Assembly (NCBI RefSeq): GCF_003967575.1 | Contig: NZ_BIFT01000001.1 | Location: forward strand, 4,650,001-4,714,000 | Direction: 5' to 3' | DNA from: Dictyobacter alpinus | GTDB taxonomy: Bacteria; Chloroflexota; Ktedonobacteria; Ktedonobacterales; Ktedonobacteraceae | Length of the DNA: 64,000 bases | Shown here: in pieces, positions 54,518-61,159 of the stretch | Position numbering within the stretch: position 1 is the stretch's first letter | How the letters are laid out: the number at the start of each line of letters is the position of its first letter | Program-made: the position numbers and the translations under genes | Notes under the pieces: model-generated | What the model saw: the letters and a program-made list of their open reading frames with translations, nothing else | Database searches by the model: none | Told to the model about the DNA's origin: nothing

Positions 54518-54912
54518 ACACCGATCTTTCTATGGGTGTGTCTTGCTCTGGTGATAGCCGTCTTTTCTCTCGCTGCGTTTCGGCAGCGTAGCAGCTCACA
54601 TCTCTTTCATCGTTGGTGCAGAAATGGCGTAACCGCGCCATTTCTGCACCAACTACTACAACAAGTATGGGGGCGCCGGCGCTCCCCAGGCCCGGGTGAT
54701 TGGTAGATGTATCCTGAACTAACGAAGCAGGTCGCCTATGGCTGTGCATAAAGCTTACCTGATTCAGTTTCTCAGCGCAACCGCTCTGATTCATCTATTC
54801 ACGTCGCACGTTGCCGAGATTCGAACAAAAAACGCTAGAAGCCATAAATTCGTGCCAAATACCCTTGACTCATCTAAATTTATCGGTTATTATCTGTATA
54901 GACATTGAGTAC
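54518..54912. other. intergenic region before the Ro60 cluster
   Basis: 395 bp with no supported gene. It holds the 18-bp hairpin annotated at 54612 and the promoter side of the ubiquitin-like gene. Confidence 0.5.
54612..54700. repeat. 18-bp perfect hairpin with AAGTATGGG flank (family H)
   Basis: GTTGGTGCAGAAATGGCG at 54612-54629 pairs perfectly with 54636-54653 around a 6-nt loop. CGCTGC/GCAGCG forms a small hairpin before it. After it come AAGTATGGGG, the palindrome GGGGCGCCGGCGCTCCCC and CGGGTGA, the same order of flanks as the repeats at 11381 and, reversed, 33413. Confidence 0.8.
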
Positions 54913-54945
54913 TTGACAAATAGCAGTCCCTATGGGGATTGTCAA
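54913..54945. promoter_or_regulatory. palindrome at the putative promoter of the Ubl-Y RNA-Ro60 cluster
   Basis: TTGACAA (54913-54919) and its inverse TTGTCAA (54939-54945) flank TCCC-TAT-GGGGA, an imperfect 33-bp palindrome. TTGACA can also serve as a -35 box, although no good -10 stands at the right distance. It lies 30 bp before the ubiquitin-like gene and is a candidate operator or regulatory stem. Confidence 0.45.
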
Positions 54946-54974
54946 CCACAGCATATTTAGGGAAGGAGATAGCC

Positions 54975-55193
54975 ATGGCACAACTTGCACAGCAGACAGT
55001 TCACGTGCGCGTCAATGGACGCAGTGAAGAATTACCGTTCGCGCAGCTCGGTATAGCACAGAACTCGACCGATAGTCAGTTTAAAGATGCGGTCGCCCGC
55101 TATCTAGACCTTCCAACTGACTCCCTGACAGACCACGTGATCGTACGGACCACTCAGGCCATAATTATTCGCCCTGAGGCTCTCTACGGCTAA
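54975..55193 (+). CDS. small ubiquitin-like (beta-grasp) protein ending in Gly
   Basis: A 72-residue protein from ATG 54975, which follows GGAAGGAG; an in-frame ATG at 54939 lacks a ribosome site. The layout QTVHVRVNGRSEELPF (hairpin), TDSQFKDAVARYLDLP (helix), DHVIVRTTQAIIIRPEALYG (closing strands) fits a ubiquitin-like beta-grasp fold of ubiquitin's length. The chain ends in Leu-Tyr-Gly, leaving a C-terminal Gly free, as required for E1-type activation. An E1/ThiF-like gene lies at the end of the same cluster. The fold is inferred by eye; similarity to ubiquitin is remote. Confidence 0.65.
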   Translation: MAQLAQQTVHVRVNGRSEELPFAQLGIAQNSTDSQFKDAVARYLDLPTDSLTDHVIVRTTQAIIIRPEALYG

Positions 55194-55211
55194 AGGCTAA
55201 AAAGAGTAGAA

Positions 55212-55301
55212 GCGGGTCCGGGGCGTACTCCAACTGGGAGGGCTTACATACGACTTGGGATCGTTTTTTTGTGCCCTCACGACATGTACGTCCCGGCTTG
55301 C
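55212..55301 (+). ncRNA. Y RNA-like RNA A (minimal form)
   Basis: The basal stem CCGGGGCGTAC (55218-55228) pairs with GTACGTCCCGG (55286-55296), one G-U. It can extend through GCGGG/CTTGC with a bulged U. Exactly 16 nt follow, then TACATAC (55245-55251). The inner stem GAGGGC/GCCCTC (55238-55243, 55273-55278) ends one base before that motif. The motif is followed by a short hairpin (ACGA/TCGT) and seven Ts. No tRNA-like arms. It starts 18 bp after the ubiquitin-like gene. Same architecture as RNAs B-D. Confidence 0.78.
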
Positions 55302-55330
55302 GCTCAACACACAAGCATAAGAAAAATATT

Positions 55331-55474
55331 TCTGCTCTGTACCCTGACACAATAAACATACAAACTGGTTTTCCTGTCCTTTCAGGAAACGTTGGTTCGA
55401 TCCCAACACCTCTCCTCTCACGAGGAACTCACCGTCCTTCGGGACACTTGTTCATTGGATTTGTACAGAGCAGG
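55331..55474 (+). ncRNA. Y RNA-like RNA B (with tRNA T arm)
   Basis: The basal stem CTGCTCTGTAC (55332-55342) pairs perfectly with GTACAGAGCAG (55463-55473). After exactly 16 nt comes TACAAAC (55359-55365). The inner stem CAATAAACA/TGTTCATTG (one A-C mismatch) ends directly before it. A hairpin with CCTG/CAGG follows, then a canonical T arm GTTGG-TTCGATC-CCAAC (55391-55407). A CCTC/GAGG stem and GTCC-TTCG-GGAC hairpin complete the loop region. No clear D arm. It looks like a partly tRNA-like Y RNA. Confidence 0.82.
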
Positions 55475-55555
55475 CTTATCAATCGCGTAAGCGGCGTTGA
55501 CGCTTGTTTTTCAATAGCCGACCAGATCTTTTTTCTTTACAACATGTCTTTTTTT

Positions 55556-55707
55556 GGCTGGGGCGCGCTCTCACGGTAAGAGCTTACAAACTTTTCGGAC
55601 TTCTAATCCGGTGGTCGCAGGTTCGAATCCTGTCGGGGTCTCATGACCCCGTAGCTCAGTGGTAGAGCACCTGTTTTCACAGCTCCTGCAACTCGCGCGC
55701 CCTGGCC
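55556..55707 (+). ncRNA. Y RNA-like RNA C carrying a complete circularly permuted tRNA
   Basis: The 13-bp basal stem GGCTGGGGCGCGC (55556-55568) pairs with 55695-55707. After 16 nt comes TACAAAC (55585-55591); the inner stem GAGCT/AGCTC ends directly before it. Then, in permuted order: an anticodon arm TCGGA-CTTCTAA-TCCGG (UCU), variable TGGTC, T arm GCAGG-TTCGAAT-CCTGT, acceptor CGGGGTC, loop TCAT, acceptor GACCCCG, TA, and D arm GCTC-AGTGGTA-GAGC. Canonical tertiary partners are present: T8-A14, G15-C48, GG18-19 with T-loop TC55-56, T54-A58. I read it as a YrlA-type tRNA mimic, not a functional tRNA. Confidence 0.9.
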
Positions 55708-55729
55708 TGGAAATATAATTGCCTGTACC

Positions 55730-55900
55730 AGTCTGTCCTGTGCTCCCATCAGAAGAGCGTACATACGTTTACCTTTTCTCCTTTAACTTCTGGTTTGGAT
55801 GCGGGTCGAATCCTGGGCTCTGATCCTGGTTGTAGCCATCATGCGTATGGTGCCGGCAGAGCAGCCCGCTCTTTTTACTTGCACAGGACAGGCTTTTTTT
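55730..55900 (+). ncRNA. Y RNA-like RNA D with terminal U-run
   Basis: The basal stem CTGTCCTGTGC (55733-55743) pairs perfectly with GCACAGGACAG (55881-55891). It extends to 14 bp with AGT/GCT and is followed by TTTTTTT (55894-55900), a natural terminator and 3' U-tail. After exactly 16 nt comes TACATAC (55760-55766). The inner stem AGAAGAGCG/CGCTCTTTT ends directly before it. The interior holds a T-loop-like GGTCGAATCC and a GCTCTG/CAGAGC stem, a diverged tRNA-like module. It ends about 70 bp before the Ro60 start. Confidence 0.85.
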
Positions 55901-55970
55901 GTTCTTTGATTGTTTGCTTGAAAAAAACTTGCATATGGCCCTTGCGGCTTTGTGCCCCTATGGTGATGCG

Positions 55971-57443
55971 ATGACACAGAAGCCCCCTGATGAGCTGGAT
56001 GTGCGTGTTTCGATCCTCAATTCGTTTCTGACCACACCGCACCGTAAAATTGAAGAGCTCGCGCCGCTGCACACGAGCGCGCTTGAGCATGATCCTCTTT
56101 TCTATAGCCACCTGGCTGCCTGGTACTTCGCTAAAGGCGAGGTGCGCGACCATAAGCTGCTCTTCGTAGCGCACCTGGCGACCTGTGAATATCCGGAGTT
56201 CCGTGAGGGTGCCTGGATGTTGCTGCAGAAGCTGGCACCATACGAGGTGTCCCGCGCACTAGATCATACGAAAAAGGTCATCGGCAAGACGCCACGTTCA
56301 TTTAAGGGGGCGATCGCGCATTACCTGCAGACGCGTGAGGAGAATCCACGCCAGTTTGATGGCGCCGCCCTGCGTGCGCGTAACGATTTGAAGCATCTCT
56401 ATGCTAGCTTGCGTATCAAGCCGGGACCGCGCGCGCAGGCGATCCTGTTTGATGAGCAGCCGCCCGTCGATAGTCCGCTCTTTGCGCTCAAGAAGCTGGC
56501 CCGCGCCAGCACGTCCGAGGAGCAGGCGCGTATCATCATGGACAACAAGATTCCCTATACGACGGTGGTGGGTGCCCTCAAGCAGATTACGCCGGTCATT
56601 CTGGTGGCGCTGATCAGCTCGATGTCGCCGCAGGAAGTTATCAACAACATGGCCTCACTCAAGAAGCGTGGCGCCATGGATCATCCTGAGGTCAAGTCCT
56701 TGATCGACGAGAAGTTGCAGGCGGCCAAAACCGATCAGCGCGTCTCGACGATGAAGGCGAAAAAGGCTATCCAGTCGGCCCAACTGGACGCTGAGACAGA
56801 GCGTACTCTGACGGAGGTAATGGACCAGCGGGTAGCGGCTAAAGTTGAGATCAAGCGTCCTACGGCCCTGTTTGTGGATAAGAGTAGCTCAATGTCTGAC
56901 GCGATTACGGTTGCCAAACAGCTGGCCGGTCTGATCAGTGCCGTAACCACGGCCGACTTCTTTGTCTATGCCTTTGATTCGGCGGCCTTTGAGATCAAGG
57001 CTCCTGTTACCACCAACAAGCGTGCAACCTTGAGCGATTGGGAGAAGTCTTTCCAGTTTATCAAGGCCAGTGGAACCACCTCGATCGGGGTGGCTCTGGC
57101 CCAGATGACGAAGAAGAAGCAGTATGTAGAGCAGATCCTGATTGTGACCGATGAAGGTGAAAACTGTGCACCTTACCTGGGCGATGCCTGGGTGGCTTAT
57201 CGGGATGCTTTGAAAGCTACACCTGCAGTCATCACCGTCCAGGTTGGTGGAACCTATGAGCACTTTGCCAAAAGCCTGCAGGATCGCGGCATTGAGCTGA
57301 CCCGCTATCGCTTTGACGGTGACTACTACTCGCTGCCAAACGTGCTGGAGCTCCTGGCCCAGCCGTCGCGAGCCGAGCTCGTCGAACTGGTCATGAGCTA
57401 TGAACTACCCAGGCGTCCGGTCCTTGTACCTCACGGCGCGTAG
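55971..57443 (+). CDS. Ro60-type TROVE-VWA RNA-binding protein
   Basis: A 490-residue orthologue of Ro60/Rsr, a ring-shaped HEAT-repeat protein that binds Y RNAs and misfolded RNA. I use ATG 55971 (MTQKPPDELDVRV); earlier codons overlap the U-tail of RNA D. TROVE-like segments: FYSHLAAWYFAKGEVRDHK, RALDHTKKVIGKTPRSFKGA, IAHYLQTREENPRQFDGAAL, LYASLRIKPGP and IPYTTVVGALKQITP. The VWA domain carries a MIDAS motif DKSSSM (from Asp303). Four Y-like RNAs stand immediately upstream, which is the strongest support for the call. Confidence 0.8.
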   Translation: MTQKPPDELDVRVSILNSFLTTPHRKIEELAPLHTSALEHDPLFYSHLAAWYFAKGEVRDHKLLFVAHLATCEYPEFREGAWMLLQKLAPYEVSRALDHTKKVIGKTPRSFKGAIAHYLQTREENPRQFDGAALRARNDLKHLYASLRIKPGPRAQAILFDEQPPVDSPLFALKKLARASTSEEQARIIMDNKIPYTTVVGALKQITPVILVALISSMSPQEVINNMASLKKRGAMDHPEVKSLIDEKLQAAKTDQRVSTMKAKKAIQSAQLDAETERTLTEVMDQRVAAKVEIKRPTALFVDKSSSMSDAITVAKQLAGLISAVTTADFFVYAFDSAAFEIKAPVTTNKRATLSDWEKSFQFIKASGTTSIGVALAQMTKKKQYVEQILIVTDEGENCAPYLGDAWVAYRDALKATPAVITVQVGGTYEHFAKSLQDRGIELTRYRFDGDYYSLPNVLELLAQPSRAELVELVMSYELPRRPVLVPHGA

Positions 57444-57514
57444 CTAACCCATCAGACACAGGAGAAATGCATGCGCTTTTCTCCTGTTGTTGATCATTTG
57501 GAGGCCGTATCAAG

Positions 57515-58186
57515 ATGATCCAGGCATTGATCCTTGATTTTGATGGTCTTATTATTGAGACAGAACTGCCAGATTTTCAATCCTGGCAAGAACTCTATCA
57601 CCAGTATGGAGAAACATTATCCCTGGATAGCTGGCTTCCTTTGATTGGGACCGGTAGTTCAGCGCGCACGTTTCATCCACACGATCATTTAGAAGCTCAG
57701 CTTGGACGCTCCCTTGATCGTGCGCAGATTCGTGTACAGCGCAGACGCCGCTATGCTGAACTGGTTGCTGCACAGCCGCTCCTACCTGGAGTGGAAGCGC
57801 TCATTCTGGCTGCCAAACACGCTGGTTTAAAGCTCGCGGTCGCCTCAAGTTCATCCCGAGAGTGGGTCGTCGGCCATCTCGTGCAGCGAGAACTCGAAGC
57901 ATACTTTGACTGTATTGTCTGTGGAGATGAAGTTGTGCATGCCAAGCCATTTCCTGATGTATATCAAGCCGTCTTAACCCAACTACATCTTCAGGCCAAT
58001 CAAGCCATCGCATTCGAGGATTCTCCCAATGGATTACAAGCTGCCAGACAGGCTGGCATTTTCTGTGTGGTGGTCCCTAATCCTCTGACGCAAGGTTATC
58101 CTTTCGAGCAGGCAAACTTACGCCTCAATTCGCTCTTAGAGCTATCATTAGCCGCCTTGCTCAAATCTTTTTCTGCTGCTAAATAG
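57515..58186 (+). CDS. HAD-superfamily hydrolase, beta-phosphoglucomutase-like
   Basis: A 223-residue phosphatase. The nucleophile motif is LILDFDGLIIETE with both Asp residues. A helical cap with DSWLPLIGTGSSA follows, then motif II VASSSS, Lys in VVHAKPFPDVY, and motif IV AFEDSPNGLQAARQAG. Strong family fit, but the substrate is unknown. It sits 71 bp after Ro60 on the same strand, within the cluster; whether it belongs functionally is open. Phosphatases are known companions of RNA repair systems. Confidence 0.88.
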   Translation: MIQALILDFDGLIIETELPDFQSWQELYHQYGETLSLDSWLPLIGTGSSARTFHPHDHLEAQLGRSLDRAQIRVQRRRRYAELVAAQPLLPGVEALILAAKHAGLKLAVASSSSREWVVGHLVQRELEAYFDCIVCGDEVVHAKPFPDVYQAVLTQLHLQANQAIAFEDSPNGLQAARQAGIFCVVVPNPLTQGYPFEQANLRLNSLLELSLAALLKSFSAAK

Positions 58187-58283
58187 TGGAGTAGAGATCT
58201 TGTTGCAGGCACAACTGTACGTATTTGCGTGGCGCTACCAGGGGTTCCAGATGTGGATGTATAGAAAGCAGAAGGTTATTTCT

Positions 58284-59060
58284 ATGGATGCAGAGCTCAA
58301 TCAGGTTGACCTGGCTTTTGTGGTCGATACCACAGGCAGCATGGGCCCATTAATCAGGGCGGCGCGCCAGCAAATGGTGGATATGCTACGTCAACTGGCG
58401 AGTGCCGCCGATATTCGTTTGCAATTAGGGATTGTTGAGTATCGCGATCATCCGCCGCAGGCGAAGATTGTCTATCGTGTGTATCCCTTTACCGCCGATC
58501 TTGCACAGGCCCAGCAAACAATCGAGTCATTGCAAGCTGATGAAGGTGGTGATGCGCCAGAGGCGGTCCTGGATGGGATTGTGGCTGCCTGCCGTGAGTT
58601 ATCCTGGCGCCCACATGCTCTACGCCTGCTGATCCTGGTTGGGGATGCTCCACCGCATGGTGTTGGCTCGGCTGGAGATTCTTTTGCGGCTGGCTGTCCG
58701 TGTGGCGAGACTGTTCTGAGTGTCACACGTCATGCGGAGGAGGGGCGTATCACTATCCATGCTCTTGGTTTGACTTCCGATACTAACGCATCCTTTGGGG
58801 AGATCAGCACACTGACTGGTGGCCGTTTCTTTGAGTCAAAGCAGGCCCAAAAGGCGATCGAGCATATCGCGGAACTACTTCAGATGGAGTTTGCTGCTCT
58901 GGAGCTGGACCGGCAGGTTCTGGCCCAGTATCATGATTTATCAGAACTGGATGTTGAGGCCCTGGCTCAACGCCTGGATGTGCCATATCATGTGGCTTCA
59001 AACTCGCTGCTTCGCCTGCTGTCGCGTGACTTGATTGAGGTTCCTGTGTTGGAAGCATAA
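58284..59060 (+). CDS. VWA domain protein
   Basis: 258 residues from ATG 58284 (MDAELNQVDLAFVVDTTGSM; AGAAGG 8 nt upstream); a longer frame starts at 58200. The VWA domain starts at once with a MIDAS variant D15-T-T17-G-S19. IRLQLGIVEYRDHPP, LLILVGDAPPHG and ITIHALGLTSD follow, with GGDAPEAVLDGIVAA matching the second MIDAS strand. The last 65 residues look like a helical winged-helix-type tail (VEALAQRLDVPYHVASNSLL). It is likely an adaptor in the Ubl/E1-like cluster. Confidence 0.87.
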   Translation: MDAELNQVDLAFVVDTTGSMGPLIRAARQQMVDMLRQLASAADIRLQLGIVEYRDHPPQAKIVYRVYPFTADLAQAQQTIESLQADEGGDAPEAVLDGIVAACRELSWRPHALRLLILVGDAPPHGVGSAGDSFAAGCPCGETVLSVTRHAEEGRITIHALGLTSDTNASFGEISTLTGGRFFESKQAQKAIEHIAELLQMEFAALELDRQVLAQYHDLSELDVEALAQRLDVPYHVASNSLLRLLSRDLIEVPVLEA

Positions 59061-59081
59061 AGAATTTAGGGAATATAAAGG

Positions 59082-60074
59082 ATGCCTGATAAACGTAAGA
59101 AGCGTCCAGTAACGGGGAAAGTGGATCCACGTGAGCTGATTGCTCGCCTGGGACAGCAGAGCCAGCGCTTGCTTGAGCGTGAGTTGGTGGCGCCATTGCT
59201 GCGCGGCGGCCGTATCCGTACGCGGGTGGATGGTCTGGTGTATGAGTTTCGTGTACGTGAGCGTTTCCAGGGCTGGGGTCGCTTCCGTCCTGGTAGTGAG
59301 CATGAGGCAAGTCTGATCGAGGAGGCTCTACCCTGGGAACGTGGTACCTACCTTGAGGTCTTTCCGGTTCTGCGTATGTTGCTGCTCTGGCCCGACAGTA
59401 GTGGTGCCCCACCCGGAACCTGGCTGGCGCTTCCCTATAATGAGAGCGATGCCCGTCAGCGCTTTGGCTTACCCATGGAGCCTCTACGTGTCTATCTCTG
59501 TGATCCCACCGCTGGCGCTGAGCGCTTCGAGCGCATTACCGTCCGTGTAGATGGTCGTGCCCTCTGGTTTGAAGGTCCCGATCTGCTGGCCGACCCTCAA
59601 CACGCCGAGTGGCTACGCGCCGCCACGGCCCAGCCTGCGAGTCGTCAGCCCTTCCTATCTGGTCTGGCATCCTCTGAACGTCACGCGTTCCTGCTCTGGA
59701 ATATCCATCAACTGGAAGGCCAGTTGCCTGCTACTCTGCAGCATCCACCCCTCCGGCGCGACGAGCAGCGTGACTGGCTAAAGGCTCAAGTACGCCAGCA
59801 GGATCTACAGGAGCGGTTGCGCTATGAGCTCGCTAAAGCTGACGCCACGCTCCACAGCTATAGCGAAGTGCCCGCCGCCGATGGCTCTATCAGCCAGCTT
59901 GTCGTAGAATGGAGTGAGCACGGACAACTCCATCGCTACCGCTCCGTGCTGGATCCACAGCTTACCGTTGTCTCCAGTGGTATCTGCTTGAGCGGTGAAG
60001 ACAACAAATTTGACCTGACCAGCCTGGTAAATGTCATGACCACATCGCCTGATTGGGCGGCCGATGATTATTAG
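59082..60074 (+). CDS. hypothetical protein linked to Ubl/E1-VWA cluster
   Basis: A 330-residue cytosolic protein of unknown family. Basic N-terminus (MPDKRKKRPVTGK), then an alpha/beta segment with RIRTRVDGLVYEFRVRERFQ, GWGRFRPGSEHEA, FPVLRMLLLWP, WLALPYNESDARQRFG, and a Cys140 in VYLCDP. A coiled-coil-like region spans about 230-265, and the C terminus has SGICLSGEDNKFDLTSLVNV. It starts 21 bp after the VWA gene and ends 15 bp before the E1-like gene. Position suggests it could fill an E2-like or scaffold role, but no E2 motif is visible. Confidence 0.7.
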   Translation: MPDKRKKRPVTGKVDPRELIARLGQQSQRLLERELVAPLLRGGRIRTRVDGLVYEFRVRERFQGWGRFRPGSEHEASLIEEALPWERGTYLEVFPVLRMLLLWPDSSGAPPGTWLALPYNESDARQRFGLPMEPLRVYLCDPTAGAERFERITVRVDGRALWFEGPDLLADPQHAEWLRAATAQPASRQPFLSGLASSERHAFLLWNIHQLEGQLPATLQHPPLRRDEQRDWLKAQVRQQDLQERLRYELAKADATLHSYSEVPAADGSISQLVVEWSEHGQLHRYRSVLDPQLTVVSSGICLSGEDNKFDLTSLVNVMTTSPDWAADDY

Positions 60075-60089
60075 CAAGAGGACTAACCG

Positions 60090-60752
60090 ATGAGCCAACA
60101 CAATCTGAATCCCCAGAGCCCTTTCTTCCACGAGGAGCGCCACGCTACGCTGGCTCCCTATGTTGGACAGTTAATCACCATCTGCGGGGCCGGCACGCTC
60201 GGTGCCAACCTCGGCGAGACCCTGGCCCGCATGGGTTTTACCCGTCTGCGTGTCATCGACAAGGATCGTATCGAAGCCCGCAACCTCTCTGGCCAGCCCT
60301 ATAGCCGAGCCGAAGTAGGCGCGCCCAAAGCGCGTGCGCTGGCCAACCTCCTCTACCGAGCCGTCCAGACCAGAGTCGAGCCCCAGGCCATTGAATTGAC
60401 CGCCAGCAATGCCTCCCAACTGCTGGCAGGTAGCGTCCTGGTCATCGACGCCTTTGACAACGCCCCCTCGCGCGCCATCGTCAGCCAGACCACACGGGAC
60501 GCTGGCCTCCCCTGCCTGCACATCGGCTTCAGTCCCGATGGCCTCTATGGCAACGGCATCTGGGAGCCCAACTACCAGATCCCCCAATATATCCCTGGCG
60601 ACCCCTGCGACTACCCGCTCACCCGGCCCCTCGCCCTCGCCCTCACCTCCCTGGCCGCCCGCGCCATCACCGACTACCTGCGCCACGGCCAGACCCACCA
60701 CTTCGAACTCACCTGGTCCGACCTCAAAATCCACTACCACCCCCAAATATAG
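60090..60752 (+). CDS. ThiF/E1-like adenylyltransferase
   Basis: A 220-residue E1-superfamily enzyme. The nucleotide-binding GAGTLGA starts at Gly33 in ITICGAGTLGANLGETLARM. Asp57-59 region in RVIDKDRIEARNLSGQPYS supplies the conserved D...R-N. AEVGAPKARALANLL follows, then VIDAFDNAPSR. Cys173 in PGDPCDYPLTRP is the best candidate catalytic Cys. There is no CxxC zinc site, unlike MoeB/ThiF. It would adenylate the C-terminal Gly of a ubiquitin-like partner, most simply the 72-residue protein at 54975. Confidence 0.87.
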   Translation: MSQHNLNPQSPFFHEERHATLAPYVGQLITICGAGTLGANLGETLARMGFTRLRVIDKDRIEARNLSGQPYSRAEVGAPKARALANLLYRAVQTRVEPQAIELTASNASQLLAGSVLVIDAFDNAPSRAIVSQTTRDAGLPCLHIGFSPDGLYGNGIWEPNYQIPQYIPGDPCDYPLTRPLALALTSLAARAITDYLRHGQTHHFELTWSDLKIHYHPQI

Positions 60753-60767
60753 TACACAAAAGAGAAT

Positions 60768-61054
60768 GAACAAGAAATAACAGCAGTAGCGGCAGGGCTC
60801 GTCCCTGCGAACCTCCCCCATCGAGCGGAGCCGCACACACCATGAGGATACGTACCTGCCAGCCTCCCATTACAACTATCTCGGTCCACCTTCCTCTGTG
60901 ACCTTATGTTCTCCTCATTAACGTAGGGGGAGGTGGGCGGAGATAATCACTGAGCGAGACGTGAAAGAAGGTGGAATCCGGTTGCGGTCGGCTATGCACG
61001 TAAAGGGAGGTTCGCAGGGACGAGCCCTGCCGCTACTGCTGTTATTTCTTGTTC
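60768..61054. repeat. 287-bp MITE-like element with 50-bp perfect TIRs
   Basis: 60768-60817 and 61005-61054 are exact inverse copies over 50 bp, beginning GAACAAGAAATAACAGCAGT. Each TIR contains GGCAGGGCTCGTCCCTGC, the core of the family at 5677. The interior (187 bp) has no gene. The perfect TIRs suggest recent mobility. It follows the E1-like stop by 15 bp and may provide termination. Confidence 0.9.
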
Positions 61055-61159
61055 GTTTTTTTATATTTGCGGAAAATTTAATATATTGAAATAAATATTT
61101 TTGTGTGTTACGCTACCTCTATGTTATAAAAAGTATTACAGCTGTACAGGAGTTGTCCT

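Noticed and set aside
10720..54940. Shared 13-mer TCCCTATGGGGAT at about 10720 and 54928
   Set aside because: A 13-bp match in a 64-kb window is expected by chance many times over, and the flanks do not align.
55271..55579. Open frame of 102 codons across RNAs A to C
   Set aside because: It runs through the paired stems and T arm, starts at a GTG inside RNA A and has no protein-like features. The structure evidence explains the sequence.
55595..55690. An ordinary or permuted functional tRNA-Arg(UCU) gene
   Set aside because: The acceptor stem is closed by only four bases (TCAT), leaving no room for a discriminator plus CCA, and no 5' half of the anticodon stem pairs downstream. The flanking basal stem and shared TACAWAC scaffold fit a Y RNA better.
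57515..58186. HAD protein as a proven component of the Ro60/Ubl system
   Set aside because: It is a generic beta-phosphoglucomutase-like enzyme. Only its position supports membership, so it is listed as a neighbour.
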